Assembly (NCBI RefSeq): GCF_040869045.1
Contig: NC_090319.1
Location: 243,467,832 to 243,531,831, forward strand
DNA from: Eurosta solidaginis
Taxonomy: Eukaryota; Arthropoda; Insecta; Diptera; Tephritidae
DNA length: 64,000 nt
Reading direction: 5' to 3'
This document shows, piece after piece, positions 55,385 through 64,000 of this stretch (within the stretch, counting starts at the first letter, position 1; every line of letters begins with the position of its first letter). A model generated the notes under the pieces. It was not told the origin of the DNA, searched no databases, and saw nothing but the letters and a program-made list of their open reading frames with translations. A program made the position numbers and the translations under genes.

Positions 55385-56649
55385 CAGTTACATTCCCCAT
55401 TACGGACAGTCCTTATAACCGGACAGCTCCAATAACCGGGCAGATTTTGGGCACACAGGTTTTTCATCCATTTTTTTATACAAATATATGATCCTAATAA
55501 ACGGACACTCTAATAACCGGACGCGGACAAAGTATTTCAAACCATTTTCATTAAAAATTTCTCATAACCGGACAAAATTCAAAAATATCACAAGCAAGCT
55601 TTGTTGTTCATTATAAAAATGAAATAGGTGATTCCCCTTTTAACATGTATGCACAAATTCAAGCCGTGTGTTTCAAATTAAAGGTAGTTTTCCATTCAGT
55701 TTGTTAAGTCAGTTGCATGCGAATGGTTGCGTTCAAAGTTCGTAATAATATGGCGCCGAAAAAGAAGGTACTTTCTATTAAAGAAAAAATGGAAATTATT
55801 AATGTTTTCGAAAAAGGTAAATTATCAGTACGTAGAGTTGCATAAAGGTAAAGTATAGTGAGCCCAAAAATTGAATGGTAGTAGGTACACGTTTCTTTTG
55901 CTTCGAAGGGTTCAATATTGGCAAAACACTAGCTGCTGAAATCAATAAAAATAAAGAAAAAATTCGTTATAAATGGGAATCTGGAATTAATGTTCACCAA
56001 AAGCGAAGTTTTCTTAAAGAAGGCGGCTCTGAAATAGATAAGATGTGTTTTTGTTTGGCTCGCTAAGGCTAGAAGTCAAATTATTCCGATTTCCGGTCCC
56101 ATTTTGAAAGCAAAGGCAACGGAATTGCAGGCAAACTGGGTGTACCTAATTTTAGTGCTTCAGATGGATGGTTAAGTGGCGAATAAGGAATAATATTGCT
56201 TTCAAATGCGTATCTGGTGAAGATGCAGATGTAAACCAGGATGGTGTCGAACAATTTAGGAAAAAACTGCCATCTCTGTTGACCCGTTACAAGCCTCAAG
56301 ACATTTACAACGCAGACGAAAGTGGCTTTTTCTTTCGTGCCTTACCTGATAAAACCCTCGCTCTTAAATTCGAAAAATGCGTGGGCGGTGAACTATCAAA
56401 GGAAAGACTCACAAGTTGCTAGCATGGCTGGAGATGTATTTAATCGATATATGTATGTATATGTATTTATATGTAATAATAGAGTATGCAAATATTCGTT
56501 ACTTCCAAAAATTTCTTATATAAACTATGTACAATATAATTTATATGTGTGGTATATATTTTGTGATTTCATCCCTTATAAGCGGACATCTCCCATAGCC
56601 GGACAAAAACACTGCGACGGTGAGTGTCCGGTTATGAGGAATTTCACTG
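55385..56649 (+). mobile_element. pogo/Tigger-type DNA transposon, internally deleted
   Basis: Ends CAGTTACATTCCCCATTACG and (inverted) CAGTGAAATTCCTCATAACC are flanked by TA (55383-55384, 56650-56651), as for the Tc1/mariner-pogo superfamily. The motif (A)TAACCGGACA or a near-match recurs at least eight times in both subterminal regions (for example 55415, 55433, 55516, 55565, 56579, 56600, 56630), typical of Tigger-like elements and probably transposase binding sites. Coding pieces lie between. Confidence 0.82.
55749..56425 (+). pseudogene. pogo/Tigger-like transposase remnant
   Basis: Starts MAPKKKVLSIKEKMEIINVF with KGKLSVRRVA, the N-terminal helix-turn-helix of CENP-B/pogo transposases, then a stop at 55843. 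KNKEKIRYKWESGINV follows in another frame. In the frame at 56168-56422 come WRIRNNIAFKCVSGEDADVN and IYNADESGFFFRALPDKTLA, the first catalytic Asp region of the DDE domain. The sequence ends near KERLT; the second and third catalytic positions are absent. It cannot encode an active enzyme. Confidence 0.78.
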
Positions 56650-56651
56650 TA

Positions 56652-57440
56652 TTTTCCTGATTTCTCCAGTTTTTTCGCCTCGCGCAACCTAACATTGTCA
56701 CCGACCAATGATTTACAGGCGGCCTTATTTACAACATACAGAAAGCAAATGTCGACCATATTGGACATCCACGTCGATGGCATAACGCTACCGACTACCA
56801 AAAATACTGGGTGTGTTGACCAGGATCTACATTTTGGCTGGCATGCATCTGCAATTGTACCTAGAATCCATAATCAAAACAAAATCTTCAAATCTCTTGC
56901 CAACAGCACTTGTGACAAAGATAAAGAGACGCTCATTGCCACTTACAAAGCAACTGGCTGGCCGCTTGCATACTACACGTCTCCGATATGGTCGCCGAGC
57001 CTAAAGGAAGAAAATACAGGTCTATGAAAACACCGCTCTCAGATCCGATACGGGCTGTCTTCTTATGTCCCCACAGCACCATCTTCATAGTGAGGCGAGA
57101 GTAATCCCCTTTAGGGCGAGAAGTGAAATGCTGAACTAACAGTTTCTGTTGAGTACGCAGAAACCTGAGTATCCCAAAAGACATCTAATTAAAGAAAGCC
57201 GCCTTCAGGGTCTTTATAAGTCATATCCGCAAACATTATGAGGAAATGCGGCACCTGAGATCTCAGAAAAAACACAAAATGGTCCTCAGTGATATCACAA
57301 AAAGGCGGTGGACCTACATGTCAGGAATTTCCCGGCGAATCCTGTCCTTACAGTTAAATACCCCGAGCTCGCAGAAGAGGAAAACTTTGTTCTTAACCCC
57401 ATAAGTCGATCAAAAACCTTTTAAATCAATTAATGTTCGT
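56652..57440 (+). pseudogene. LINE A fragment (RT thumb/C-terminal region)
   Basis: Shares its order with LINE A at 11640-12170: LSPTN, STILDIHVDGITLP, DQDLHFGWHASAIVPRIHNQNKI, KDKETLIATYKATGWPLAYYTSPIWSPSLK. It continues with LRSHIRKHYEEMRHL-type pieces. Frame changes and deletions are present and no catalytic motif is included. It abuts the Tigger right end. Confidence 0.75.
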
Positions 57441-57449
57441 GCCGTTTCT

Positions 57450-57540
57450 CTTTAAATGTACCCTTAGAGTATATGTAAGAGCACAAATATCGTATATAAC
57501 GTTCGGTTTCGTCCAAACTTAAGCTTCCTTATTTGTTTTC
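57450..57540 (+). repeat. DINE-like element 3' end remnant
   Basis: GTATATAACGTTCGGTTTCGTCCAAACTTAAGCTTCCTTATTTG is a diverged form of the 3' ends at 20205-20250 and 40080-40124, including the hairpin-like GTTCGG..CC(G/A)AAC. Confidence 0.6.
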
Positions 57541-57796
57541 TATTAAATTCGAAACATACGATCTCATTTTAAAAAAAGTTTCTTCACTTTTGATAAAAAT
57601 TTCGAAGTACTTGGATGGAGTATACTCGACACGTTTTACTTAGTATGAGTACTAGCGTCGATCCTTTGATCCGAGTATTTTATACGAGAACCGGTATCGA
57701 TACGTTTTCTAAAACTTCTATCACTACCCATGAGTTACGCAATGATATCCACTTAGACAGCTTTATATTTCGAGGGCGGTATCCTTGGCCGAAAAG
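57541..57796. other. Short unassigned interval
   Basis: No element recognised. If 57797-58201 is an exon, this would be intron. Confidence 0.35.
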
Positions 57797-58201
57797 TTAC
57801 TCCCTAACGTTTCGCATAGTCTCTTGTGGACTTTGTAGCTCGGCGGCACGGAAGCGTGAAAAAACATCTGTCAGAAAGTCTAAAGTGACTTCGACGAAGG
57901 TATGAATTCGAAGTCGCGGTCTTATAGGTTCTGTGCTGGCATACGGTGTGAGGGTGAGGAGGCGCGGTAGCGACTGGTGATCGGGACTGCTTTGTTTGGA
58001 GGCGCCATTTGGCGCGACCGACAATAGGCCAGCACTGATGCTAGTCGTTAAAACTGTGCCACGAGAATCATGGCTATTAATAGACCAGTAATAGTGGTCG
58101 TAAGTCACCTTTGTCGACGACGAGTATAAAGAGTTAGCCCAGAACATCTCCTTCTGTGAAACTACGCTTTGCACGAGACATACAGACAAAAGTGTTACCA
58201 T
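57797..58201 (-). other. Possible first coding exon of a secreted host protein
   Basis: The minus-strand frame of 134 codons starts at ATG 58201 in the context TTAAAATGG, close to the fly start consensus. It opens with a hydrophobic N-terminus (MVTLLSVCLVQSVVSQ) like a signal peptide. The base composition is balanced, unlike the AT-rich surroundings. The frame ends TAA at 57797 inside GGGAGTAACT, where GTAACT could be a splice donor. No transposon motif is seen and I do not recognise the family. There is no second exon or homology evidence, so this is a candidate only. Confidence 0.3.
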
Positions 58202-58337
58202 TTTAAGTATTTGTATTTTTTTTTTGGCAGACGCAGCAGTATCAGTCCCTAGGACCGGGATAAGGTTCGAAGCCTCCCTGGAGTAAGTGAATGAAGGACG
58301 TCTTCACCGCAAGGAGCTACTCCTGAAATGTTTCTCC
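58202..58337. other. Short unassigned interval
   Basis: T-run followed by moderate-GC sequence with no motif. It would be upstream of the possible exon on the minus strand. Confidence 0.3.
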
Positions 58338-58729
58338 GCTAGAAATTGAGCTGCGTTACATTAAAATGTCCGCCGTTTGTCCTGGCAAGAACCCCGGATC
58401 ACTGCAGTATATAGGACTGGTTGATGTGGGAGGTACGAGATGGCCAAAACATCGATTTCCTTAAAAACATACGTATACATAACCTTTCGTAAATATAATT
58501 TTTTTAACAAAGAAAAGAAGTTATTCAAGGTAAGAAAGCTGCCGTACTGTCGGTATACTATGGATCCTACGCCATCGGCGACGATAAATTAATCGGCGTA
58601 TACCTCTAATAGGAACCAATCCATTTTTTTCAAGGCCTGTTTTATGCAGATTACCACTGACATTGAATTCAACATAACTCAAACACTAAACTTGTCAAAA
58701 TTATTCACTATATATATCTAGGCGATCAA

Positions 58730-58905
58730 AGTGGTGTGGTGGTAGCGTGCTCCGCCTACCACACCGAATGTCTTGGCCTCAATTCCCAGGCAAAGCAACA
58801 TCATAATTTAGAAACAAACTCTTTTGAATTGGAAACAGGTTTTTCTATACAGATAAAAATATTCAGTCAGTGGAAAACCATTTCAGGTGATGCGCTCAAT
58901 ACTAC
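58730..58905 (+). mobile_element. tRNA-derived SINE, 5' half (unit 1)
   Basis: GTGGTGTGGTGGTAGCGTGCTCC and the B-box-like CCTCAATTCCCAG match the head of the 20421 SINE. Similarity fades by about 58905. The same copy recurs at 60289-60464 in unit 2 of the tandem duplication. Confidence 0.7.
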
Positions 58906-59537
58906 GTAAAGCAATGCCGAAAGTTATTGCTAATAGCAATAGAGGGTCACTAAGAAAAAAACTAAAGGAAACCCACCCAAAACAAGCATGAGGCAATATT
59001 GAAAAACGTTATAACACCCATGATGGCACGATGCTCTGCGTAGTGGAAAAACGTTCCAAGTGGCATTTAAGCATTGCACATAAACACTATTGGCTAAGGG
59101 AACTGGACCGAGTATAATTTTATAAAGAAGGAGTATAAGGATATGGTCAATGTTAAAAAGTAAAATGAAAAAAAGAGACGACCATCGACAAATGTGGAAG
59201 GTTTAAATAATAAAAACAACAAGGAAGTAATTATATGTGAAAGAATATATAAAAATAGTGACGAAATAACCGAAAACTAAACAACATTTTTGTGGACAGT
59301 ATAATGATACAAGGTGAAGCTGTTTGAGTATTAATGGATTCCTCAAAATAATTGCCAAACAAAGTTTATATTTACGAAGTATCAACCGAAAATATTGTCG
59401 AAGTTGTAAGGAAATTCAAAAAGAAAAATTGGGAAAAAAGTTATTATCTGAGGGCTTAATAAAAGACTCAGTAGAATATATGCCTCATTTTTACCCAAAA
59501 CTAGTAAACAACAGCCTTCAATCGGGATATGTACCAT

Positions 59538-59807
59538 CTATGGGAACCAGACCACAGCATAGTGATGTGTCGAAATGCTCGATCCAACCGCTGCTAGCAT
59601 CTCCAAATAAACCACCCTTCTATTTCGTGGTTTCCCAATTGTTTGTATATGGTAGACGACATCACTGATCAGCTTCACAACTTTGTACGGGCCTTCATAT
59701 CTACACTGAAATTTTGATGGAACACCTTTCCGCCGGTGAGCGTAGTAAAACAGTACCAAATCCCTGTCTCTCATCTTACTACTCATGCACCTGGCTCGTT
59801 TTCTCAC
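59538..59807 (-). pseudogene. Ty3/gypsy integrase C-terminus (duplicate, unit 1)
   Basis: Minus-strand frame with RDRDLVLFYYAHRRKGVPS, YEGPYKVVKLISDVVYHIQ (GPY/F module) and YLEMLAAVGSS. It is the tandem duplicate of 61097-61366, differing by one codon (His for Arg in VVYxIQ). Confidence 0.75.
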
Positions 59808-60288
59808 ACTTTGTTGTTTGGACAGTGGACTATTTCGACTACTTGAACCACACGGATTGGCTTTGCATAGTCAATATAGTTTTGAAATTTCACAACGCTA
59901 GAAATTGAGCTGCGTTACATTAAAATGTCCGCCGTTTGTCCTGGCAAGAACCCCGGATCACTGCAGTATATAGGACTGGTTGATGTGGGAGGTACGAGAT
60001 GGCCAAAACATCGATTTCCTTAAAAACATACGTATACATAACCTTTCGTAAATATAATTTTTTTAACAAAGAAAAGAAGTTATTCAAGGTAAGAAAGCTG
60101 CCGTACTGTCGGTATACTATGGATCCTACGCCATCGGCGACGATAAATTAATCGGCGTATACCTCTAATAGGAACCAATCCATTTTTTTCAAGGCCTGTT
60201 TTATGCAGATTACCACTGACATTGAATTCAACATAACTCAAACACTAAACTTGTCAAAATTATTCACTATATATATCTAGGCGATCAA

Positions 60289-60464
60289 AGTGGTGTGGTG
60301 GTAGCGTGCTCCGCCTACCACACCGAATGTCTTGGCCTCAATTCCCAGGCAAAGCAACATCATAATTTAGAAACAAACTCTTTTGAATTGGAAACAGGTT
60401 TTTCTATACAGATAAAAATATTCAGTCAGTGGAAAACCATTTCAGGTGATGCGCTCAATACTAC
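60289..60464 (+). mobile_element. tRNA-derived SINE, 5' half (unit 2)
   Basis: Duplicate of 58730-58905 produced by the 1,559-bp tandem duplication, not by a separate insertion. Confidence 0.7.
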
Positions 60465-61096
60465 GTAAAGCAATGCCGAAAGTTATTGCTAATAGCAATA
60501 GAGGGTCACTAAGAAAAAAACTAAAGGAAACCCACCCAAAACAAGCATGAGGCAATATTGAAAAACGTTATAACACCCATGATGGCACGATGCTCTGCGT
60601 AGTGGAAAAACGTTCCAAGTGGCATTTAAGCATTGCACATAAACACTATTGGCTAAGGGAACTGGACCGAGTATAATTTTATAAAGAAGGAGTATAAGGA
60701 TATGGTCAATGTTAAAAAGTAAAATGAAAAAAAGAGACGACCATCGACAAATGTGGAAGGTTTAAATAATAAAAACAACAAGGAAGTAATTATATGTGAA
60801 AGAATATATAAAAATAGTGACGAAATAACCGAAAACTAAACAACATTTTTGTGGACAGTGTAATGATACAAGGTGAAGCTGTTTGAGTATTAATGGATTC
60901 CTCAAAATAATTGCCAAACAAAGTTTATATTTACGAAGTATCAACCGAAAATATTGTCGAAGTTGTAAGGAAATTCAAAAAGAAAAATTGGGAAAAAAGT
61001 TATTATCTGAGGGCTTAATAAAAGACTCAGTAGAATATATGCCTCATTTTTACCCAAAACTAGTAAACAACAGCCTTCAATCGGGATATGTACCAT

Positions 61097-61366
61097 CTAT
61101 GGGAACCAGACCACAGCATAGTGATGTGTCGAAATGCTCGATCCAACCGCTGCTAGCATCTCCAAATAAACCACCCTTCTATTTCGTGGTTTCCCAATTG
61201 TTTGTATACGGTAGACGACATCACTGATCAGCTTCACAACTTTGTACGGGCCTTCATATCTACACTGAAATTTTGATGGAACACCTTTCCGCCGGTGAGC
61301 GTAGTAAAACAGTACCAAATCCCTGTCTCTCATCTTACTACTCATGCACCTGGCTCGTTTTCTCAC
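61097..61366 (-). pseudogene. Copy C integrase C-terminus
   Basis: Minus-strand frame of 89 codons: RCMSSKMRDRDLVLFYY, RRKGVPSKFQCRYEGPYKVV, LISDVVYRIQTIGKP. This is the GPY/F module at the end of Ty3/gypsy integrase, comparable to NWEGPYKVVKRINDVVYRIQ in copies A and B. The RT, RNase H and catalytic integrase core are missing between this and the protease at 61718. Confidence 0.78.
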
Positions 61367-61717
61367 ACTTTGTTGTTTGGACAGTGGACTATTTCGACTA
61401 CTTGAACCACACGGATTGGCTTTGCATAGTCAATATAGTTTTGAAATTTCACAACAGTAGTGCGCCATGGCTTGAAACCACCCTTGCATTACTTCTGGGG
61501 AAATTCTTTCCTTTTAGTGCGTCCATTTGGGTTTGTCAATGCCAGTTTATTTCCCATAGGTAAATTAGATTTCGATTTATGTGTTCCATTCGTTGCACTT
61601 ATATTTTCCCGGTGTACTGCCTTTGGCTTTTGTGGTCTTTGTCCAATCTACTCCACCAGTACTCGCTTATTGCTGAGCCCCTTCTCAAAATTGAAGTTAA
61701 GTGGCACATCATTGTTC

Positions 61718-62020
61718 TTATATTGCAAAATCCTTCTGTGTATGTCGACCGTGATGCCATATGACTTCATCAACAATCTCTGACACAACACACTTATGTA
61801 GAACCGAGCCCTTCCCAATTACGACCTCACATGCCACTTGTCCCTGTACTTGGTTGTACTCGCCAGTGATCATACGAAATCTTGCTCTGTGTAATGGCTT
61901 TACTCTCCTATTAACCAATTCAGATCGGATTATGGAATGAGATGCGCCCGTATCTACAGTCAGCAAATGCTCCTTGCTCTCCTACGGTAAGACTGCTCGA
62001 TTTTCTTTCGATTTTTGATA
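61718..62020 (-). pseudogene. Copy C protease
   Basis: LTVDTGASHSIIRSELVNRR holds the aspartic protease active site DTGAS. GEYNQVQGQVACEVVIGKGSVLHKCVV follows, as in copies A and B. The frame is then lost near 61770, where DEVI should continue to the end of the domain. Confidence 0.75.
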
Positions 62021-62029
62021 CAGATATAA

Positions 62030-62842
62030 TGGGAAATTTAATAGCTGGAGCATATTCCCGCTCCTTGCATCTGGCTTGCTCTAGCTCATCTCTTTCAGCT
62101 TTGTGCCTAAGACCACTCAAGTTGTTAGAACCACTAGGGTCGAAGCCGCAATAATTTTAAATGTGATCTGCCTTCCCGCACTTGGAGAACCTGAAGTGTT
62201 TTCTCTGAAGGATGGAGTTTTACCTTAAGAGAAGGTGTTTAAGTGATTGGACTTTTCAATTGTAATTCTTGGAACCGATCTTTCAAATCATAAATCTCAG
62301 CCTCCATTTTATATTGTCGACCACTGAAACCTCCCTGAACCTGCGTAAGTTTCTCTTCCATACGTGCTTCCAGTTGTAAAGAGATCTGCTATAAGGCCTG
62401 TACTGAAATGTGTGATGACATTTCAGATATACGTGCCTCCTGTGCTTCAATGTTTGATGTAATTTGTGATGACATTTCTAACATACGTGTCTCCTGTGCT
62501 TCAATCTTAGATGCTATATGTGTCTCTTGTGTTCCATTCTAGAGATGTCATATATGTTTTCTGTTCTTCAAGCTGTAATGACACTGTGGACGTTTGTGCA
62601 GATATTGCAGCCAATATCATGCTCAAGTCTGTGCTCACCATTGTCTGGGATATTTCTCTTCCATTTTTCAATCAGTTTGAAAAGAGTGTTCAGCATCCTT
62701 GATTCTTTCCGATTCCAATACCTCTCGTAGTCGTGTTTGAAGTTCGGATTTATTGTCGGTTGTATTAAACCCACGTTTCTCTAACTCCTTTTTAAGCTGC
62801 TGAATCTTCAATCACTTTACTTGGCCATGTCCCTGTTATCCT
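62030..62842 (-). pseudogene. Copy C gag remnant with SAP-like N-terminus
   Basis: Begins at ATG GCC AAG (62842-62834), followed by a stop where Leu is expected and the SAP-like IQQLKKELEKRGFN..KSELQTRL in pieces. A coiled-coil-like part rich in SSQ/EAQEARI words repeats a ~36-base motif (GTGATGACATTTC..ATACGTGCCTCCTGTGCTTC on the plus strand, 62405-62510). The capsid-like region is deleted and the zinc knuckle is damaged (KCGKADHI-stop-NYC). Confidence 0.65.
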
Positions 62843-62879
62843 CTGGAATTTATTCAATAATTCCTCTTCGGACACCAAA

Positions 62880-63045
62880 TGTAGCGGATTTAGGAAAATT
62901 CTTTTTTATTCTGCACTTTCTGTTATAGTTCAAATCGCTGAACTGTTGAATAAGTAGCTCAAATATTCAGTATAGAAACATTTTCCTTATTTTCACTACT
63001 TTGGTAGTAGTATCTTACGGCAATTTATTTATTCACGTAATTCTT
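62880..63045 (-). repeat. Copy C partial 5' LTR
   Basis: Plus-strand TGTAGCGGATTTAGGAAAATT..GAACTGTTGAATAAG..AATATTCAGTATAG..ACTACTTTGGTAGTAGTA aligns with the solo LTR at 34117 onward. It is cut off near 63045, so most of the LTR is missing. Confidence 0.7.
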
Positions 63046-63147
63046 ATTTATCTTATTTATAACATTAATTCTAATTGAAAATTATTTTACCGAAATGTTT
63101 TTTTTTTTTGTTTCGAAATGTCCCGAGAAGTTTTAAAAAATCCGGGG

Positions 63148-63310
63148 ACTAAAAGAAAAGTTATGTAATAAATTAAAATTCTCACTTTGCAGAAAATTAA
63201 TAAAGAACAATAAATCCAACAAAAGTGACGCAAGTCGAACATGTTTTCAAAATGTCCTCAAGTTATTTAAAAAGCAAGTTATCCAAAAGAGGTGCAGCTT
63301 TTTTAAAAAA
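63148..63310. repeat. Unidentified interspersed repeat (family X), copy 2
   Basis: Shares AAAAGAAAAGTTAT, GACATGTTTTCAAAAT-type and AAAAAGCAAGTTATCCAA words in the same order with 46040-46205. It ends where LINE A sequence begins. Confidence 0.5.
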
Positions 63311-64000
63311 ATGCTACATGCCGATTACCCGACATAGTCGCCAAGTCTAAACACCACTCTCAGAACGCTACAGGCCGCCTTCTTATATCCCCAGAACACC
63401 ACCTACACAATGAGGCGAGAGTAGTGCTGAAGTGAAGTGCTGAACCCAAACACCTCGGCATCCCACCAGACAACTGATCGAAGAGGCCACTCCTCCCAGG
63501 GGCTTAAGAAGTCATCTCCGTAAGCATTATGAGGAAATATGGCACCTGAGAACACAGTCGTATGAAGTAAAAAACACACAAACAGGTCCTCAGTGATATC
63601 CACAAACAGGCCCCAGACCTCTATGCCAGGAATTGCCCGGCGAACCCAGTTCGTAAAGAAAGCTACCCAGAACTCGCAGAATAGGAACGCACTCTCCCCA
63701 GGGAGACGCGCGCCATTCTAGCTCAACATCGAGCCAGACTGTTAGAGGTTAAAGTCTTACCTCTCCAGAATCAACCCCGACATACATAATGTATGTCCTG
63801 CTTGCAATGTGTCCCCACGTCACACCAACACTCTTTTTAATTGCAATGTGTAACCAACGCCTCTAAAACCCCTCTCACTCACTGGTCCACCCTTGCTGAA
63901 ACAGCAAGTTTCCTCGGACCCCTGTTAGAGGATATTGATGACAATTTGTCAGAATTTGATTGAAGAACAAAATGTATTGAATTTATACCGAGATAAAACA
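63311..64000 (+). pseudogene. LINE A C-terminal fragment, running to the window end
   Basis: Broken frames give LIEEATPPRGLRSHLRKHYEEIWHLR, then pieces typical of the end of ORF2, and a C-terminal zinc-knuckle-like VCPACNVSPRHTNTLFNCNV at 63790-63850. Near the end is ETASFLGPLLEDIDDN. It covers the part of LINE A missing from 9999-12170 and 56652-57440. No 3' tail is visible before the window ends. Confidence 0.72.

Larger units (their letters stand above)
58338..61455. repeat. Tandem duplication, two units of 1,559 bp
   Basis: Unit 1 (58338-59896) and unit 2 (59897-61455) both start GCTAGAAATTGAGCTGCG and end GAAATTTCACAAC. Only about two differences were seen: near 59299/60858 (A/G) and 59649/61208 (T/C). 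Each unit holds a SINE head and a copy C integrase C-terminal fragment. Over 99.8% identity means a very recent duplication or an assembly artefact. Confidence 0.92.
61456..63045 (-). mobile_element. Ty3/gypsy copy C: LTR end, gag and protease
   Basis: Minus-strand remnant of a family related to copies A and B. From 5': a partial LTR (62880-63045), a primer site resembling the tRNA-Leu type with one change (TTGGTGTCCGAAG), gag (62030-62842) and protease (61718-62020), then a jump to the integrase C-terminus. A large internal deletion removed RT to integrase core. The LTR end matches the solo LTR at 34117-34620. Confidence 0.75.

Noticed and set aside
59324..59668. 114-codon plus-strand frame repeated at 60883-61227
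   Set aside because: The second copy is due to the tandem duplication, and the frame overlaps the antisense integrase C-terminus, so it is a shadow.
1..64000. CRISPR arrays, operons or other prokaryotic systems
   Set aside because: The repeats lack uniform spacers, and the content (LINEs, SINEs, LTR elements, Helitron and Tigger remnants) is plainly that of an animal genome.

Overview
This window looks like repeat-rich, gene-poor DNA from a higher fly, most likely a tephritid fruit fly. That placement is inference from the combination of element families, not from a marker gene. I see no complete host gene. Almost everything recognisable is transposable-element sequence, nested and decayed: non-LTR retrotransposons (R1-like, I/LOA-like with RNase H, RTE-like, Jockey/CR1-like), Ty3/gypsy LTR retrotransposons, tRNA-derived SINEs, a hAT fragment, a pogo/Tigger element, a Helitron helicase remnant, and two copies of a DINE-1/mini-me-like noncoding element carrying large satellite arrays.

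Layout. 0.6-2.8 kb: 3' ends of two LINEs (R1-like on minus; I/LOA-like with RNase H on plus, ending in an A tract). 3.0-3.6 kb: decayed RTE-like LINE. 3.6-6.4 kb: AT-rich, with a hairpin-like inverted repeat at 5.9-6.1 kb. 6.4-12.2 kb: one Jockey-superfamily LINE ('LINE A') broken by an unknown insert and by a minus-strand RTE-like LINE. 12.2-12.7 kb: LINE RNase H fragment and a small MITE candidate. 14.3-20.25 kb: large DINE-1/mini-me-like element with about 29 satellite units of ~130 bp. 20.4-21.3 kb: a tRNA-SINE and a second short retroelement, both with clear target-site duplications. 22.6-28.15 kb: Ty3/gypsy copy A (plus). 29.37-33.95 kb: nearly intact CsRn1-type Ty3/gypsy element D with 249-bp LTRs. 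34.1-34.6 kb: solo LTR. 35.9-43.5 kb: Ty3/gypsy copy B (minus), split by a second DINE-1/mini-me-like element. 44.9-46.0 kb: RTE-like LINE split by a SINE. 46.4-48.9 kb: Jockey/CR1-like LINE. 50.4-51.7 kb: unexplained GC-rich block. 52.2-53.2 kb: hAT fragment. 53.8-55.0 kb: Helitron helicase remnant. 55.4-56.65 kb: pogo/Tigger element. 56.6-57.4 kb: LINE A fragment. 57.8-58.2 kb: possible host exon. 58.3-61.5 kb: near-perfect 1,559-bp tandem duplication. 61.5-63.05 kb: Ty3/gypsy copy C. 63.3 kb to the end: C-terminal end of LINE A.

How the parts relate. Copies A and B are one family: a tRNA-Leu-type primer site in B, gag with an N-terminal SAP-like motif, and a candidate -1 frameshift signal at the gag terminator. 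Copy C and the solo LTR belong to a related family. Each of A, B and C is inactivated by several independent lesions. Element D keeps gag and pol in one frame separated by a single UGA followed by CUA, a known leaky-stop context. The noncoding DINE-1/mini-me-like elements have a 3' hairpin and inverted subterminal repeats, as expected if a Helitron-type replicase moved them, and a decayed helicase of that kind is present. Nesting gives a relative order of events: RTE-like into LINE A, SINE into RTE-like, DINE-like into copy B, and D into a DINE-like remnant.
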